Assembly (NCBI GenBank): GCA_034359265.1
Contig: CP136891.1
Coordinates: 82,044,001 to 82,108,000, forward strand
From: Canna indica
Taxonomy: Eukaryota; Streptophyta; Magnoliopsida; Zingiberales; Cannaceae
DNA length: 64,000 nt
Direction of reading: 5' to 3'
In this document: positions 33,693 through 46,933 of the stretch, one piece after another
Numbering within the stretch: the stretch's first letter is position 1
Layout: each line of letters opens with the position of its first letter
Translations under genes and position numbers: made by a program
The notes under the pieces: generated by a model
What the model was told of the DNA's origin: nothing
Database searches by the model: none
The model's input: the letters and a program-made list of their open reading frames with translations, nothing else

Positions 33693-36031
33693 ATGATGTT
33701 TCACTCAACATATAGTCCAGGAATTTCAAAATCTCACTAGAAGCACGATGAAGCCAATTTGTAAGCAGGCAGAAGAATATTAGAAATGCTTTCAAAAATA
33801 GTATGCTACATTCAAAGACCAATATACATTTCATCCCAATTTCTTGAGTAAACCTACAATTTTGAGATGCAAAGCAGACAGGGGTATGAATGAAATTTAG
33901 CAAGATTTGGATGCCATAAAAGAAAGGAGAAAAGAACAAAGAAGAAGATAAAAGAGCATAAGATAAGGAGAAGAGATAGACTCATGTGATTCGTTCGCCT
34001 CATCAGCAGCTATTATTGAAAATGAGCAAGGGTTTTCTCCGCCTAATCCTCTCATGCGATTCTCTCATGCATCAAAATTTTAGGTGTACCAAATTAATCC
34101 ACCCCAGGCCCTTCAAACATAAGAGAGCCTTGGAAATGGGTGCTAGTTATCTCCCGTTTCTGAAAGAAAGGAAGAGAAGAGAAACGCTGCATGCAATAAA
34201 TTACATTTACCTTTCCAATATTGCCCTTGTTTTGATTCATTACAATGGTTTGGTTTATGAAAGGCCTATTTTGGTTCATAAAATTATAGTCATCATAATT
34301 TGGTGCCAAAATTACAACAATTTGAAGGAAATCATGTTTCGCTTCTTTTCTTTTTCTCTTGTATTCAAACAAGAGAAGATAACTCATCATTCTTTTCTCT
34401 TATTTCCTCTTCTCATTTCCTCATTTCCCGTGTCTTCTCTTCCCTTCTCTTCTCTCATCTTCTCTTCTCTTCCTTTCTCTACCTTTCTATGTTTTTTGTC
34501 CAAACAAGACCTTTGTGTCAATGGTTCACTAGTTGGACCAATGGGTCAATTGGTCGAACTGCATGCTAATTAAAATAATTTTTAAATTAAATATAATACA
34601 TCAAAAATTATATTAATTGAGTAGCCTAAACAAGCTATCAAACAACCAAATTTATTACTAATAATCTAAATTATCAAATTTACTTTACTATATCCATTTA
34701 TGGTCCATCAATTGAACCGACCTGATTTTAGCGATAAAAATATCTTTCAACGAGGGTTTATATGAAATATTTACTATCTTCCGGTTCTTGATGATACACT
34801 TTGAACTTTAGTTAAAATTTAAAAACTAAATGATGATAATTTGTTTTTGGTGTAGACATTTTTATATAACATCAAACTATATTATACCTCAAACTGTTTG
34901 TTTTCTCGATGATGATAACACTTTTCTTAGTTGTTTAAAAATAATTTTAGACGCTTTTATATAACATTAAATATGCTGCACCTTAAAATGTTTGTTTGCC
35001 TATGTTTCATAATTGTAAACATTTAATTTCTATTTTGTATTGTTTATCAGCAATCATATCAAGTGCATCCATATGCAGTGGAAGCAAGCTCATTCCTCAG
35101 CACAATGAGCCTCACATGCCAAAGGCCGAGTTGCAAGATGCTCGAATGCCGGAAGCTGATTTTATCCTTCCACGTCCATAGCGGAGTCAAGTCATTTGCA
35201 TTCAGGTGAAACTTACTTTTTTTGCACTCTAGTGGAAACATCCTCGACTTAGACCGAGCTCAGCTAAAACCTTCCCATTTGAGGTCGAGCCCACCTATTC
35301 CCAACCGAAACACACTCATCGTCTTGAAGGCAAAACCAAATTGGGGGCAACCATCGACGATCACAATGCTAACCCCTAGCTTAGGTTATAAGACAGCTTC
35401 AACGACAAGGGCATCCTAGAACCACGGTTGGACCACATTACAAGAACAACAACAACTACTACTACTACAATCCAATTCCAGTGATGATTACAAGCCCGAC
35501 ACATCCAAATGAATGAAGAATCAATTTATAGAATAATGGTAACAGAAATAATGTGCAAAATGAAATAATAGATAATACCAAAGAGGCGTCAGCGCTTGAA
35601 CGAAGACTGGAGAGGAGATGATCAACCCGTCGGCGACGGCATCATAAGAGAGCAAACAGGCTGTAGTGTCAGCGCGTGGGAGTGGTCGCGATTTGCGAGC
35701 TTGCAGCACTGGCACGTGATGATGATTGAAGGTTGCAGGACCTGCGCGGGAGGGAGAGGGAGAATTAACGAGGCGTGGCCGCATGAGAGTTAGCCTGAGA
35801 GGCTGAGATCATAACTCGCCAGGGAATTGGGATTTGGGAAGTGAGATGGAAGTGGAAATAGGGATCAGCGAGTTGATATAATAAAATTACTTTGATATCC
35901 TTGTTTTTAACGTTGAAAATTTACTAAATAAATAAACCTGGTCTGGGTTGTTTTCACCCGGCCAAGTCAGCCGCTTCATGTAAAAGCCGATCGCGTAAAC
36001 CGGGTTAATTCATATGCTAGGATAAAAAGAT
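33693..36031. other. Region upstream of the TAF7-like locus
   Basis: A moderately GC-rich stretch at 35587-35870 on the minus strand, ending in a GTATTATC donor-like site, may be a non-coding first exon of the TAF7-like gene. 34380-34490 is a TTCTCTTC low-complexity tract. Two loosely related segments of about 100 bp (34830-34915 and 34915-35005) look like a tandem repeat. I see no convincing separate gene. Confidence 0.35.
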
Positions 36032-36487
36032 GGGATAAGAGGTTTTTTGCCTTGAATTTTAATAAAATGTGTGAAAATGATCCTACAAATTTGTTTGAGT
36101 CCAATTATCCTCAAATTATCAAAATTAGTACAAAAATGCTTTTTTTAAGATGGTAAAATAATGTGGCAAACGATGCTAACGGTAACAGATGACAACACAA
36201 TACGTACGTCATCGATGAATTGTCCAATTTTTTTTTAATAATGATTGTTTTTAACTCTGAACTCTAGCAAAATGTACGAAAATATCTCTAAAAATTTTGT
36301 TGAGCTCAATATGCCCTCAAACCAGCAAACTAGTGAAGAAATATCATTTTTGAGACGATAAAGTGACTTAGCAAATAGTACTAACGACAACCAATGATAG
36401 CATGACGCGTCATCAATGAGATGTCAAAATGAGCACGACACAACAAATAGTGCTAACACAAAGCCTTCATCCCACGATCGCTCCTAT

Positions 36488-36981
36488 TAGGGCTGGCAAC
36501 GGATCGGATACGGTGCGGATACTGGATTATCCGTATCCGCACCGCACCCCATATCCGCCCATCCGTATCCGCTACGGATGTGAATATGGATATCCATATC
36601 CGCACTGCATCCGTATCCGCACCGTATTAATAAAAATATATTAAAATAATATATTTAATTTAAAAAATCAATAAATTACAAATTCATTGATCCAAAATAA
36701 ATATATAATATACTTCAAAATTTATCTTGACATGAAATTACCATAGAGCTCTTATATATATTAATAACTTATATGGGCAAAATAGTAATTCAGAGACGCG
36801 GATAGACGGTGCGGATACGGTGCGGATCCACAGTCATATTCGTATCCGCATCATATCCGCGCGGATATAAGTTTTCTAAATTCGTATCCGTATCCATATC
36901 CATTTTTACTTGCGGATATGGATCGGATACGGTGCGGATGCGGTTTTTAGTTAGCGGATGCAAATAAAATTGCCACCCTTA
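36488..36981. mobile_element. hAT-type element, TATCCG-rich family (copy 1)
   Basis: Starts TAGGGCTGGCAACGG and ends GCCACCCTTA. TCCTAT repeats at 36482-36487 and 36983-36988 mark the target. Both ends are rich in CGGATACGG/CCGTATCCG words. A close relative lies at 46934-47463, with the same end words and the same AT-rich core. Confidence 0.75.
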
Positions 36982-37349
36982 GTCCTATAAGGCCTGAAAA
37001 ATTATTGGGCCGTGTCGGGCTAGGCGATGTAGGCCTGGCCCAGCCCGATAGCATGAGAAGAATTTTGTACATTATAAAAAAATCGGACTATTGTCCTCGA
37101 ATCGGCCCAATAACATGATATGGGCACAATAGCCCGGTTATAATGGCACAATTTGGACCCGATAGCATGATTTGGGCCCGTTAAACCAATTTTCTTTTTC
37201 GTGTTATCGGGCTAAATGGGTCGTGTCGTGCTAGCCCGTTATTTTTTGTGTCGGGTTGGGCAAGAGACTACATGATTGAATTTTCCGAGCCGGACCATGC
37301 ACAATTTTTTTCAAACCAGGCCAACCCGGCCCGAATTGTCACCCCTAGT
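36982..37349. mobile_element. Probable hAT-type element, GGGCC-rich
   Basis: The right end reads TTGTCACCCCTA, typical of hAT termini in this window. The body repeats GGGCC, CCCGATAGCATG and similar words. The left end and target duplication are not clear because it abuts the previous element. Confidence 0.4.
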
Positions 37350-37653
37350 TATGTACTAGTTTGGTGGTTTGGGAACATATTGGGCTCAAAAAAAAAAGAA
37401 GCATTTTCACACATTTTGCTAGAGTTTAGGGGCTAAAACACCTCTTATCATATTTTTTTTTGATAACTCATCAATAACGTGTCATGCTGTCATCTATTAC
37501 TGTTAGCACTATTTGCCACGTCATATTATCGTCTCAAAAAGAATATTTTCGCACTAATTTTAATAGTTTGAGAGCATATTAAGGTCAAACAAATTTTTAA
37601 AGATATTTTCGTACTTTTTACTAAAGTTCACGAGTAAAAATACCTCTTATCCC

Positions 37654-38609
37654 TAAAAAAACTAGGATAAGATATAAATTTATATCTATTATTTCTTTAA
37701 TACATCAATTAAAAAATAATTATAATAATATAAAATTAATATCATCATTTAATGTTTAAATTTTATGTAACATCAAATCACATTTGGTGCACCTATTCCC
37801 CCTACAAGGAAAAGCCAAAATGGAGACAGCCATGAACGATCACAAACATAACAGGTAGTGATGATACCAGCTAACCCCGAAAGCCAACTTGGACATAGAA
37901 TATCACCATGACAGGAATTGACATGTCATCAGCATGTAGGCAAAGGTCAATACTTGAAACTAGTAACAACCATCAACTAGTGTTGAATAAGCATTATGTT
38001 ATTCAATTTTTTTACTGTCCCTTCGAATAGTACAAACTGTAAAAGAGGAACAAAATTAAAAACTTCAAACAATCGTTATAATCGGTTAGAGAAATATACA
38101 CAAGAAGGGCAAGGGCAAAGAAGTTGCGGTTTGTAGTCAGTCCTATCAACCACCGGAGTCAGAATGTAAGAAACTAATTAGTATGTATGCACAAATGAAG
38201 TATGGATTTGCTGTTGCCTAACTCTCTGGAGAATTCTAAGAATCCAGGGCCAATCAAGTAAGACCTGGTTGGGTTGTAAATGTAAATCTTGCACAAGTCA
38301 ACCAGATCTTGGCGACCACTGAGAGATTTTGCATATAAATGTCAAACAAATTCTGCTGCTTGAGGTTCCATTCATCTCTCCAACTTTAAACAGTAATCAC
38401 TACTAGCAATGTATTCTTGCTGCGTATCTCCCTAGAATGGATATTCTGACAAGCAACATAATGAATAAACTGCTACTTTGAATATCATGAATAGATTCAA
38501 CTGAATGAAACATTCTGGGAATGCAGCCCGCCAACTGATGCCAGCAGAAACTCAATGTAGGAAAAAGAAGAGAGTTATACTGACCCGTGTTGAAATGTGG
38601 TTCACATAG
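37654..38609. other. Intergenic DNA downstream of the SWIM-domain gene
   Basis: AT-rich without recognised coding sequence. It must contain the 3' untranslated region of the minus-strand gene that ends at 38610. Confidence 0.4.
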
Positions 38610-41600
38610 TCATGTTACCATTAGGTCATTACCACTCTCCTCAATACTATTTGATGTGCCATTACCAATAGAGATGACATTGTTTGCTACTTTGGCATTA
38701 TTTTTTCCACATGGACTGCAGGAATCAACAACCTGAACTTCAATATGATTAGCAGAAATTTTATTATCTATTACAGAGTGATCTTCTGCATTTTGGTTAA
38801 GTACTTCAATCTCCAGTCTGATCATTTGAACATTTCTAGCAGATTCCTCTGGAGCTTGATCAACAACAGCATCTCTTCCCTTCAAGATACCAACACCAAC
38901 ATTCTTGTTAGCAATATCCAAATCCATCATTTGGTCATTGCAAGGTTTTGCAGGCACTTCCTTAAAATCAGTGTCACAAGATTCACCACATGAGATAGTT
39001 TCTTTGGTTAATTGATCAACATCAGAAATAGTATCATAAACTGCACTAGTTTCGAGTATCGCACTTATATTGCAGCTATCATCTGCAACATATCTAACCT
39101 GCCTTTCTTCTGTGGCATCATTGTGGTCAACACTGATACTAGCAGTGCGATTCTCAACATCTTCATTAACAAGTGGCTTTTCCAAGCTGCCAGCACTGTT
39201 TGTGACTGTGTCAATGACCATAGGATCAGCTGAAAGATCTTCATCAGATAGTGCTATTTTGGTTGTTGCCTCACATTTCCTATCATCTACAAAACCATTT
39301 GTCCTATCAAACAAGCATCCGGCTTCATCCTCTATGGGGTTACATATGATAGGAACCAAAGTAACCAATTTTTCAGTTGACTCTAAAGATGCTACCGATT
39401 TCGTATCAAAATTTTCTCCTCTCTCATCCAGAGTTACCAATCCAGTGCTTTCATTTGCTGAAATTTCCATTGTGTTGTCAGAAACAGGCTGGCATTCAGC
39501 AATTGTGTCTCTATCACTATGCTTTGATTTTTTGGAGACAGGTACTATCCTATCATTAGCTGTTTGCTGTTCCTCATGAACCTTTATATTAGAAATTAGA
39601 CTACCATTTTCAATGTCAATAAGTGAATTTAAAAGTGTCCGAACAGAAACAGACAATGCAATTGCATGATCACGGATTACAGAATCGTGTGGAGGACAGT
39701 GAAAAATTCTTCTCAAAGTCTGGTTAAACTGAAAGAGGCTTGATGAAGGAGCAGCCAATCCTCTCTCACGATAAAACTTAGTTGCTTTGATCACATGTTC
39801 ACAGAGGTTCCCCATTCTTGACCAATCACAATCACATATTGCAAACTCAGAACCAGGATTCAGTATCATATGCACCTTCTGTCGATTCTTCTGATTCACT
39901 ACTCTGGCACATGTATCTGTAATTGAAACATCTGAATCAGGAATCTGCAATGATTGCCGCCACGAAGTGTTTCCACTTCTCCACTCATCTTTCCAGTAGC
40001 GGGCAAAACTGTCTTTCTCAGAATATTCATCAAGCCAATAGTATGAATGCACCTTGGTGCCTAACTTGTCAACCAGCCAATCTGCCCTCTGGTAAACACT
40101 TGAGTCTTTCTCATTTAGTAACCTGAGTTTCAACTGGTTATGATAAGACTCAATAGCTGTGGAAACTTCTGAGCTAGCCACAGGAATAGATTTTAAAGCA
40201 GCAATCCATGCACCTGTCATTTTTTAGAGAGTGAGGGAGGGAAGAGAGATTAGATGAGAACCATGAAATGTTATATAATATAATATTGGTTGAGCAAACA
40301 GAGACCAACCAATTCTAGGAAGCCATGTTGCCCTAAAGTAGTCCAGGAAGTCTGAGCAGTCAACAAAATCTTCCATGAATGCCTCAAAGAGCTCCATGTC
40401 ACCATGTCCTGTGCAAATACTAGATACTGCTTCTCCAAGCCGCCTTGACATCATAGCTTGGGTCTCTCTCTGTAAACATTTTTCGATCAATTTTTTACGC
40501 AATGCGTGAGAAACACGCCAAAAACTGATTAGTACAGAACAGTGGAATACTTCCCTGCATAACAGACAAAGTGATGTCATTTAAATTGCTTCAACAAAAA
40601 CAGCCCATGGGAGGAGAAAGCATTACTGACCTGATGGAAAGCATATCTGCTAAAGGATCATCAACAATAAAACCACCCAACTGCCATGTTGGATCTTTTG
40701 AACGAACTCTATCATAAAGGGATCCCATCCATCTATGTATTTCCCTACTTGCAAAGTCTGGAGTTATGATCCAAGCTACAGGAATTGCATTCTTATTTGA
40801 GTCAAAAACAAGTAGACTGTGTATAGGATGCTGAAACAACAAAAAAAGAAAGGATCATAATCCAACTTGTAGAGAAAATATCAATGATTTTAGTAGCAAG
40901 AGTGTGAACCACACACACCTTTAGTTTGTGGGTACCAAACCTTGAATCAGATGCCATAATACTGCGGTTGCCAAATTGAATCATCTGCTGAAGCTGCCAT
41001 TCCGTCTGAATGCCTAAAATAAAAGGATTTGAATCGGAGAAGTCCTCGAAAAAGAATATGTGATCCTTGTGGGTTTCAATCCACAAGCCAATGCTGACAT
41101 CATCATCTGGGTCTAGCTCGTAAGCTGAACGCCTGATCTTCCTCTCCAGCCTTCTGACAAACCTATGGGTAAGAAGATCATCTCGGCTGCATGGACCACC
41201 CTGCTTCTGTACCATCTGAGTGTGTCTCTGCATTATAGTCTCCACAGGAACCCCAACATAGAGTAACGACATAACCTGAAGACGAAGCTCATCAGAGATG
41301 TACGGTGCAAACATAGCACGTGTCCCAACAGATTTTGCATCAAGAGGACCATGACATGGTGACCCTTTCTTGTCCACATGATTATCTTGATTATATATGA
41401 CAAGAGCAACAGATGGCTCAGCTATTAACCGCTTTACAATAAAATGGCATACACAACCCCTCTTTGTATTTGGCCTACCAGCAGGAGTTTTTCTCTTTGC
41501 AGTATAGTTCCTGCTAGGCCGCACTACACCGCCTTTCCTATGGTCATCAGGCCCAAAGGAACACCAATACCTGCATCAAGCTAAAACATCATGTATACAG

Positions 41601-42221
41601 AACATGTCTACAATCTGTAACCAATTGTTTCAAATTTCTTCTGCACCTATGATCTACTCTTACAAATTTTTTAGTAAGTAATTGAAGTTCCAAAAATTGT
41701 GCATGCTGCTGATAACCACACCAATGTGGACATGCATCACTTGATAGACCTTCGTAGAACAAGAAACTAGGAACTTAGCATTCAATTGCTATTTCAATGA
41801 GTCAACAGCAATATGAATTAAGACTGCAAAAATTGACAGGTACTTCAATTTGTATCAACTGTCAATGCATCCAGCTTTTATTTTTGTATGCTAAAATAAT
41901 GAAAGAGGCTGATAAGTAGTACAAAGCTAGTTCTAGAATAACCACTTACAGGATATATTCAAGAATCCCATCAACTTTTGGCTTGTAAGCCATCTCAGGA
42001 GGACGCCTTCTCCGTGCTTCAACATGGAATTTAGTTGGGCATTCTTTATTATTAGATTCACCTCGTACAAAATCATTCACTCTTGAAAAGGGAATGAGAG
42101 CAAGCCTGTCCATTTTTTCTCTCCATCCTTCCACTCTAGACCACACAATATCTGCAGCCGAGAACTCTGAAATTGTCGGGTTCTGCACTGGCAGCGTCAA
42201 AATCTCATCCCATCTAGCCAT
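38610..42221 (-). CDS. SWIM zinc-finger protein with MULE transposase-like domain
   Basis: Coding exons on the minus strand: 41950-42221, 40919-41570, 40631-40830, 40310-40554 and 38610-40213. All phases agree, giving 990 residues. The N-terminal half (about residues 1-200) has a conserved plant block beginning M-A-R-W-D-E-I-L, with a Cys/His cluster. Residues about 230-450 resemble the MULE transposase domain (D-S-R-F-G-T, V-D-D-P-L-A-D). A SWIM finger lies near residues 577-605, as C-D-C with a later C-E-H. The remaining 350 residues are acidic and Ser/Thr-rich, probably disordered. The architecture matches a conserved plant family of SWIM-type proteins of unknown function, related to transposases as FAR1/FHY3 are. 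It looks like a domesticated host gene: several introns, no terminal repeats, no stops. A leader exon with a GTATGCC donor near 42648 is likely. The molecular role is unknown. Confidence 0.9.
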
Positions 42222-42639
42222 TACTGATCTACAAGATATCATGCAAGGGACCACACAGGCAAGTCAACATTTTATCATTCTGTACAAAAGCAAAAAAATT
42301 GAAAGGATCAAATGTTTTTTGCAGATACTAAGCGCAAGCAATGCTGGAAAAGAAAAAGAAAAAGAAAAACACAAGAAAAGGAGGGCTATGTATATCATTA
42401 AGTCCATGTTGCCCATTAATTTAAGCGGAATCTGCTAATAGTAAGAGCAAAATAACAAGAAACTCGAGATTTTTCATGACCAATGACATAAAACATCAAC
42501 CTATCTGTTTCAGTTATCTACCTCGCTCCTTTTAAAGTTTGAATAGTTCGGAAGGGAAGAAGAATTAGACTGGATATAAGCAGCAAAAGAACTGAGCAGA
42601 GGAAGAGTTGGGAAATAAAAATGAGAGATGGAGACAAAA

Positions 42640-42835
42640 AGGCATACCTCGCCTGAAAGAAGGGCAGTCGACGGCAGCCGGAGACCGGAGAGAAGGCCAA
42701 CAGATGAAAATCGCTACTTGCAGGGGCAAAGCTAGGGCGGCAGAAGTCGCGACTCGCGAGTTAGGGCAGCCGGTTGAATTGGACGCTGAGGAGGTGCGTT
42801 GGGGAAGTAGGGCGCGTATCGGGTTTGGGGCTTAA
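42640..42835 (-). promoter_or_regulatory. Probable non-coding first exon of the SWIM-domain gene
   Basis: On the minus strand a GC-rich stretch ends GGCGAG before GTATGCC at about 42648, a good donor. It lies upstream of the acceptor TTGTAG that precedes the coding exon. The transcription start cannot be placed exactly. Confidence 0.45.
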
Positions 42836-43174
42836 TAGGGGTTAAGTGGGTTGGAACGAGTTTCCCGAGTCGTGGACCAAACGAGTTATGTGTACTGTGT
42901 GTATCTGACATGAACTGGCAATTTAGCATATCGAGTTGACCCATTTTTTAATCAAAATATACAAATTAACAACTCATTTAATTTTAGGGTTAAAATTATA
43001 TAGAATTTTAACAATGATTTATTGATTTATATGCTCTTTGATTCAAAATTTAAAAGCTCGAAAAAGCACATTCGGATACAGAGGTTAATGATTTGATATT
43101 AGGATCTAATCATTTTGGTATTTATTTATTTACTTGCTGTGATTATTTTATGGCTGACTCTATCTTATTACGTA

Positions 43175-43525
43175 CTTATGTGAAGGGTTAGCTGTTTGGT
43201 TTGCTTTGAATTTTATTATATTTAGTCATCGTGTAGAGTCAGATTGCAAACTGCTTATGGATTATCTTAACGGAACTACAATCATCCCTTGGAAAGTTTT
43301 CTCTTTTCTTCGTGATAATTTTCTATTGTTCAAATATTCTCCAATGTATCATTTATACACATTTCTTGCAATGTAAACAAAATTGCTCATTGAGCAGCAA
43401 ATATGATTCGAGAAAACAAAGAGTTCACTGTTTGGTCCTCCTCTTGCCCTCCCAAACTTAACTTTATCCTCGATAGAGACTGTATTTTATCCAATATTTT
43501 GGCTGATTAATCATTAGTTATTTTT
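43175..43525 (+). pseudogene. RNase H-domain remnant of a retroelement (plus strand)
   Basis: The frame from about 43187 reads A-V-W-F-A-L-N-F, then V-E-S-D-C-K-L-L, P-W-K-V-F-S-F-L and Y-T-F-L-A-M before a stop. This resembles the C-terminal RNase H-like domain (RVT_3) of plant LINEs: an acidic-Ser-Asp core and a tryptophan-proline segment. It continues in a shifted frame to about 43500. It is on the opposite strand to the LINE next to it, so it belongs to another insertion or an inverted fragment. Confidence 0.55.
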
Positions 43526-45600
43526 TTTTTATAAAAAAAGCTCCTCATGCCACTAGAATGAATCTAAGAAAACTTTTTTTAGGAAGAAAAAACTCGCATT
43601 GATCACAAGAGGTGACAAATACAAATAATAAAGGAGGAGAATAAGAACGTACAACTAATTATGTAAAAAATTCCAAATGGTGAGAGAAAGAGATATAATT
43701 AGGAAGATGTAGTAGAGAGAAATAGGTTCGCCCCTTCGATAGCCAGCTCGAGATAAGATTTATCAGTGCTGTTGAAAGTACAGTTATTTCGTTCGAACTA
43801 GATCTTACCCTTCTAGATCATAAGAGTTAGATTTTTTGTTTGTTTGCGTGAGATAGCACCCCTTGCATAGCGGCTCGAAGGTTTGTAAGTGAGTGAAAAG
43901 ATCGATGGCCGAGTTACATACTTTTGACATGCACGACCAACCCTATTGGTGAAGGTGCACATATTGAATAGATGATCATGAGAATCGTCAAATGTACAAC
44001 ATAGAACATATTTAGGGTTCATCTGAATATTTCTTCTTATCGATCTATCTTTGGTCGGGAGCCGGTGCTTGATTGCTAACCGGTAGAAGATTGATAGAGA
44101 TTATGGACATCTTTTATCTCAGATATAGTCAGTCGACGGGTCCATGACTCCTCAGTAAGAAAATAAAATGTAATGTGATTTTGTGGTAAAGTGTTTGTGA
44201 GTGGTCCATTTCCATCGGATGGAGTCCTCTCGTGTACCCTCGAGAAGTGGAGCAATAATCTTGGCTAACACAACGATTATTGGCAGAGAAACAAAATTAA
44301 AAAATTGTATATTCCAATCAAGTGGCATGTTCTCTCCATCAAGTTATTTGGCATCAACAATTGCAATGTTAGGGTTGTTGGCAATTATAAATAGGTTTAG
44401 GAAGACATCTGCCAATTTCTGACCATTACACAACGGGTCCATCCAGAGGTGTATAGATGATCCTATGTCGGCTAGAAAGTTTAGATATATATTGAAGAAC
44501 TCTTGGCCTTTTATAATGCCCCTCCAAACTGGATAGAGTTTGCCCCTGTTAGTGGTTGGCAGCTAGTGTAAATCGGGATACGGAGCTTGCATCAAATATA
44601 TCCATATCAGTCCATTATTTTATTTGAGTTTCCAAAGCCAGACACCCAGTCTAGTCGTGTTATGTGTGGACAAATTAAGAAAATCAAGTCCTCCCTCGTC
44701 ATTTTTCCCCGTTAGAGTCTCCTAGTTGACCAAACACTTCCCGTTAGCGCATGTCTCTTTATTTTCAAGCCAAAAAAAGTTTCTTCACCTTTTATATGCT
44801 TCTCGTATGACCTAGACGGGGGGGGGGGGGGGGGGGGGCTCAAAGATAGAAAAAATATACGAAACTTGACTTGTGAGCACACTGTTGATGAGTGTGCACC
44901 TACCAGCACGAGAGAGCATTGAGTTTTTCTAAGAAGCCAACACGTTGTCGAATTTAGCAAGCACTTTAATTCAATCCTCCTTGTGTAATGGTTCAAGCTG
45001 AAGTGATAGCCCCCATGTAGTCTATGAGGAAATTACTAGCAGAGTAGCCCAGAATATTGGCCATCTGAGTAGCGATGATCAAAATATTTCAAAGGTGTAA
45101 GAGCTTAGTTTTCGATGCATTAATTTTGAGATCTGAGCTCAACTCAAAGCATTTCATTAAGAGTCTAATGGTTGCCATAACAGAATTAGATGCTTCGCAG
45201 AAAACCACTAGATCATCGACAAAAGAAATATGAGAAATGCCACCCGAAAGTAAGTCGTGTAACGCCCCTTTAAGAATACCATTGTGACATGCTCGTAAGA
45301 GAAGCTTGGGAAAAGAATTTATAGCCAGGTTGAAGAGGAGTGGGGACAGGGAGTTACCTTGCCTTAGTCCTCTTTTGTGTCCAAAGTATTGTTCTGTCAA
45401 ACCATTTATGAGGATGAATGATGAAGACGATATTAACAAGTGTGAGACCCATAGAATCCATCTGGGTGGAAATCCCTATGCTTATAGTAATTCTATCATA
45501 AACCCCTAGTCCACGGAATCGAAAGTCTTCTCAAAGTCCATCTTGATGAAACAAGTGTTCTCATCTCTACATTTGCAAACCCAAATAGTCTCGTTTACAT
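43525..45600 (-). pseudogene. LINE (L1-type) remnant with reverse transcriptase and zinc-knuckle region
   Basis: On the minus strand, 45089-45439 reads R-G-L-R-Q-G-N-S-L-S-P-L-L-F and F-V-D-D-L-V-V-F, the core of a non-LTR reverse transcriptase. Upstream, at 45500-45560, lies K-M-D-F-E-K-T-F-D-S-V-D followed by TAG where a Trp is expected. At 43813-44022 a C-C-T-F-D-D-S-H-D-H-L-F stretch resembles the zf-RVT region. Frame shifts and stops separate these blocks. A T-run near 43517-43530 would be the poly(A) tail of the minus-strand element. It is a dead copy, and its 5' part is missing. Confidence 0.75.
44818..44838 (+). repeat. Homopolymer run of about 21 G
   Basis: An uninterrupted guanine run inside the LINE remnant. 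Such a run is rare in plant DNA and is a common place for consensus error. Confidence 0.8.
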
Positions 45601-45981
45601 ACATATATTATCTTTGATGGCTAATCATGACCACTCTCCTCCAAAAAGTTCGACACTTACATGACTAATGTTTCCCCTAGAGCTGATGTGCCTAACACTA
45701 GAGCGCTAGAGCCTCAACGAACGCATACGATGGTTACTAGATCTCGGGATGTCACTCTACCTCCTAGGAGATTTACTATTAGGCTTCCTATTGCCTTTTC
45801 TATGGATGCACAAGAGCCAACATTCTTCTCTAAGGCACGAAAGGATCCTCAGTGGGTTGCTACAATGCAAGAAGAATTTCAAGCACTAATGGATAATCAT
45901 ACATGGGATCTTGTTCCTCCTCCCATTGGGCATCACATCATTGGATGTAAGTGGGCATATAAAATTAAATGGCATCGAGAT

Positions 45982-46556
45982 TAGGCATGTCAACGGGGTG
46001 GGGGTGGGTACAGGAGGTACCTATCCGCTACCCGCCCCGCGAAATAAACGAGTACCTGTTACCCATTTATTCTCCGCAGGTATCAAAAATGGATAGCCAT
46101 TAGCCATTTAATTACCCGCGGGGGGACGAATACCCACGGCTATTGGCGGGTACCCATGACACTTTAAAAAAATGAAAATTTTAATATTTTAATAACATTT
46201 CAACTTTTCAAGTATTTTGAAAACAACTTCAAGTATAGCAACTTTATTTTGATAAACACACAATATTTTGATAACAACATTGTCATAAGATTTCAAAACA
46301 TAAAGTATATGAGTATTGAATTAAGTTAGGATTTCTAAGTATATATACCGACTGTAATATTGTAATTTATTAATTCTCACAGGTAACGGGTACCCGTGGG
46401 TACGGGTACTATAATACTCGTACCCGCCCCATATAATGAACTGGTAAGAAAAATTACCCGCGAAATCCCCGCGGGTAGGAAACTACCCCCCATACCCATC
46501 ATAAATGAGTAAATACCTACGGGTACCCGCCTAAATGGATAATATTGTCATCCCTA
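45982..46556. mobile_element. hAT-type element inserted in the copia polyprotein (first)
   Basis: Starts TAGGCATGTCAACGG and ends ATTGTCATCCCTA. A perfect 8-bp duplication ATCGAGAT flanks it (45974-45981 and 46557-46564). The ends are rich in GGGTACC/GGTACCC words. There is no coding capacity. Removing one duplication copy and the insert restores the reading frame of the interrupted gene. Confidence 0.9.
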
Positions 46557-46933
46557 ATCGAGATGGCTCTGTTGATCGTTACAATACTCGATTAGTGGAT
46601 AAAGGCGTTATTCAACATGAAGGCATTGACTATGAAGAGACATCCATCCCAGTCATTAAGCATGTCACCATCAGTGTAATCTTATCTATTGTCGTCTTCT
46701 TGGGGTGGTCAGTTCGACAGCTTGACATTAAGAATGCATTACTTCATAGTATTCTGGACGAAGAAGTATATATGCAGCAGCCTCCAAGTTTTGTTGATTG
46801 TCACAAATCAGATTATGTATGCTCTAGTTGAATTTCATCCCGATAGTGGGACCGTATAACGTAACATAAGAGCACACTTGCTTTTCTATATGGTCTTAAA
46901 CAAGCCCCGCGTGCATGGTTCCTCTGTCTTAGT

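Larger units (their letters stand above)
36032..37653. mobile_element. Mutator-like MITE with nested insertions
   Basis: The ends are inverted: GGGATAAGAGGTTTTTTGCC on the left and GGGATAAGAGGTATTTTTAC on the reverse complement of the right, followed by A-A-T-G-T-G/C-G-A-A-A-A-type text in both arms. The flanks TAAAAAGAT and TAAAAAAAC fit a poor 9-bp duplication. The left arm holds two related segments (36050-36230 and 36240-36430), suggesting that related copies have inserted into one another. It encloses the hAT-type elements below. Confidence 0.55.

Noticed and set aside
34380..34490. TTCTCTTC-rich frame in both strands
   Set aside because: Simple-sequence tract with no protein similarity that I can recognise.
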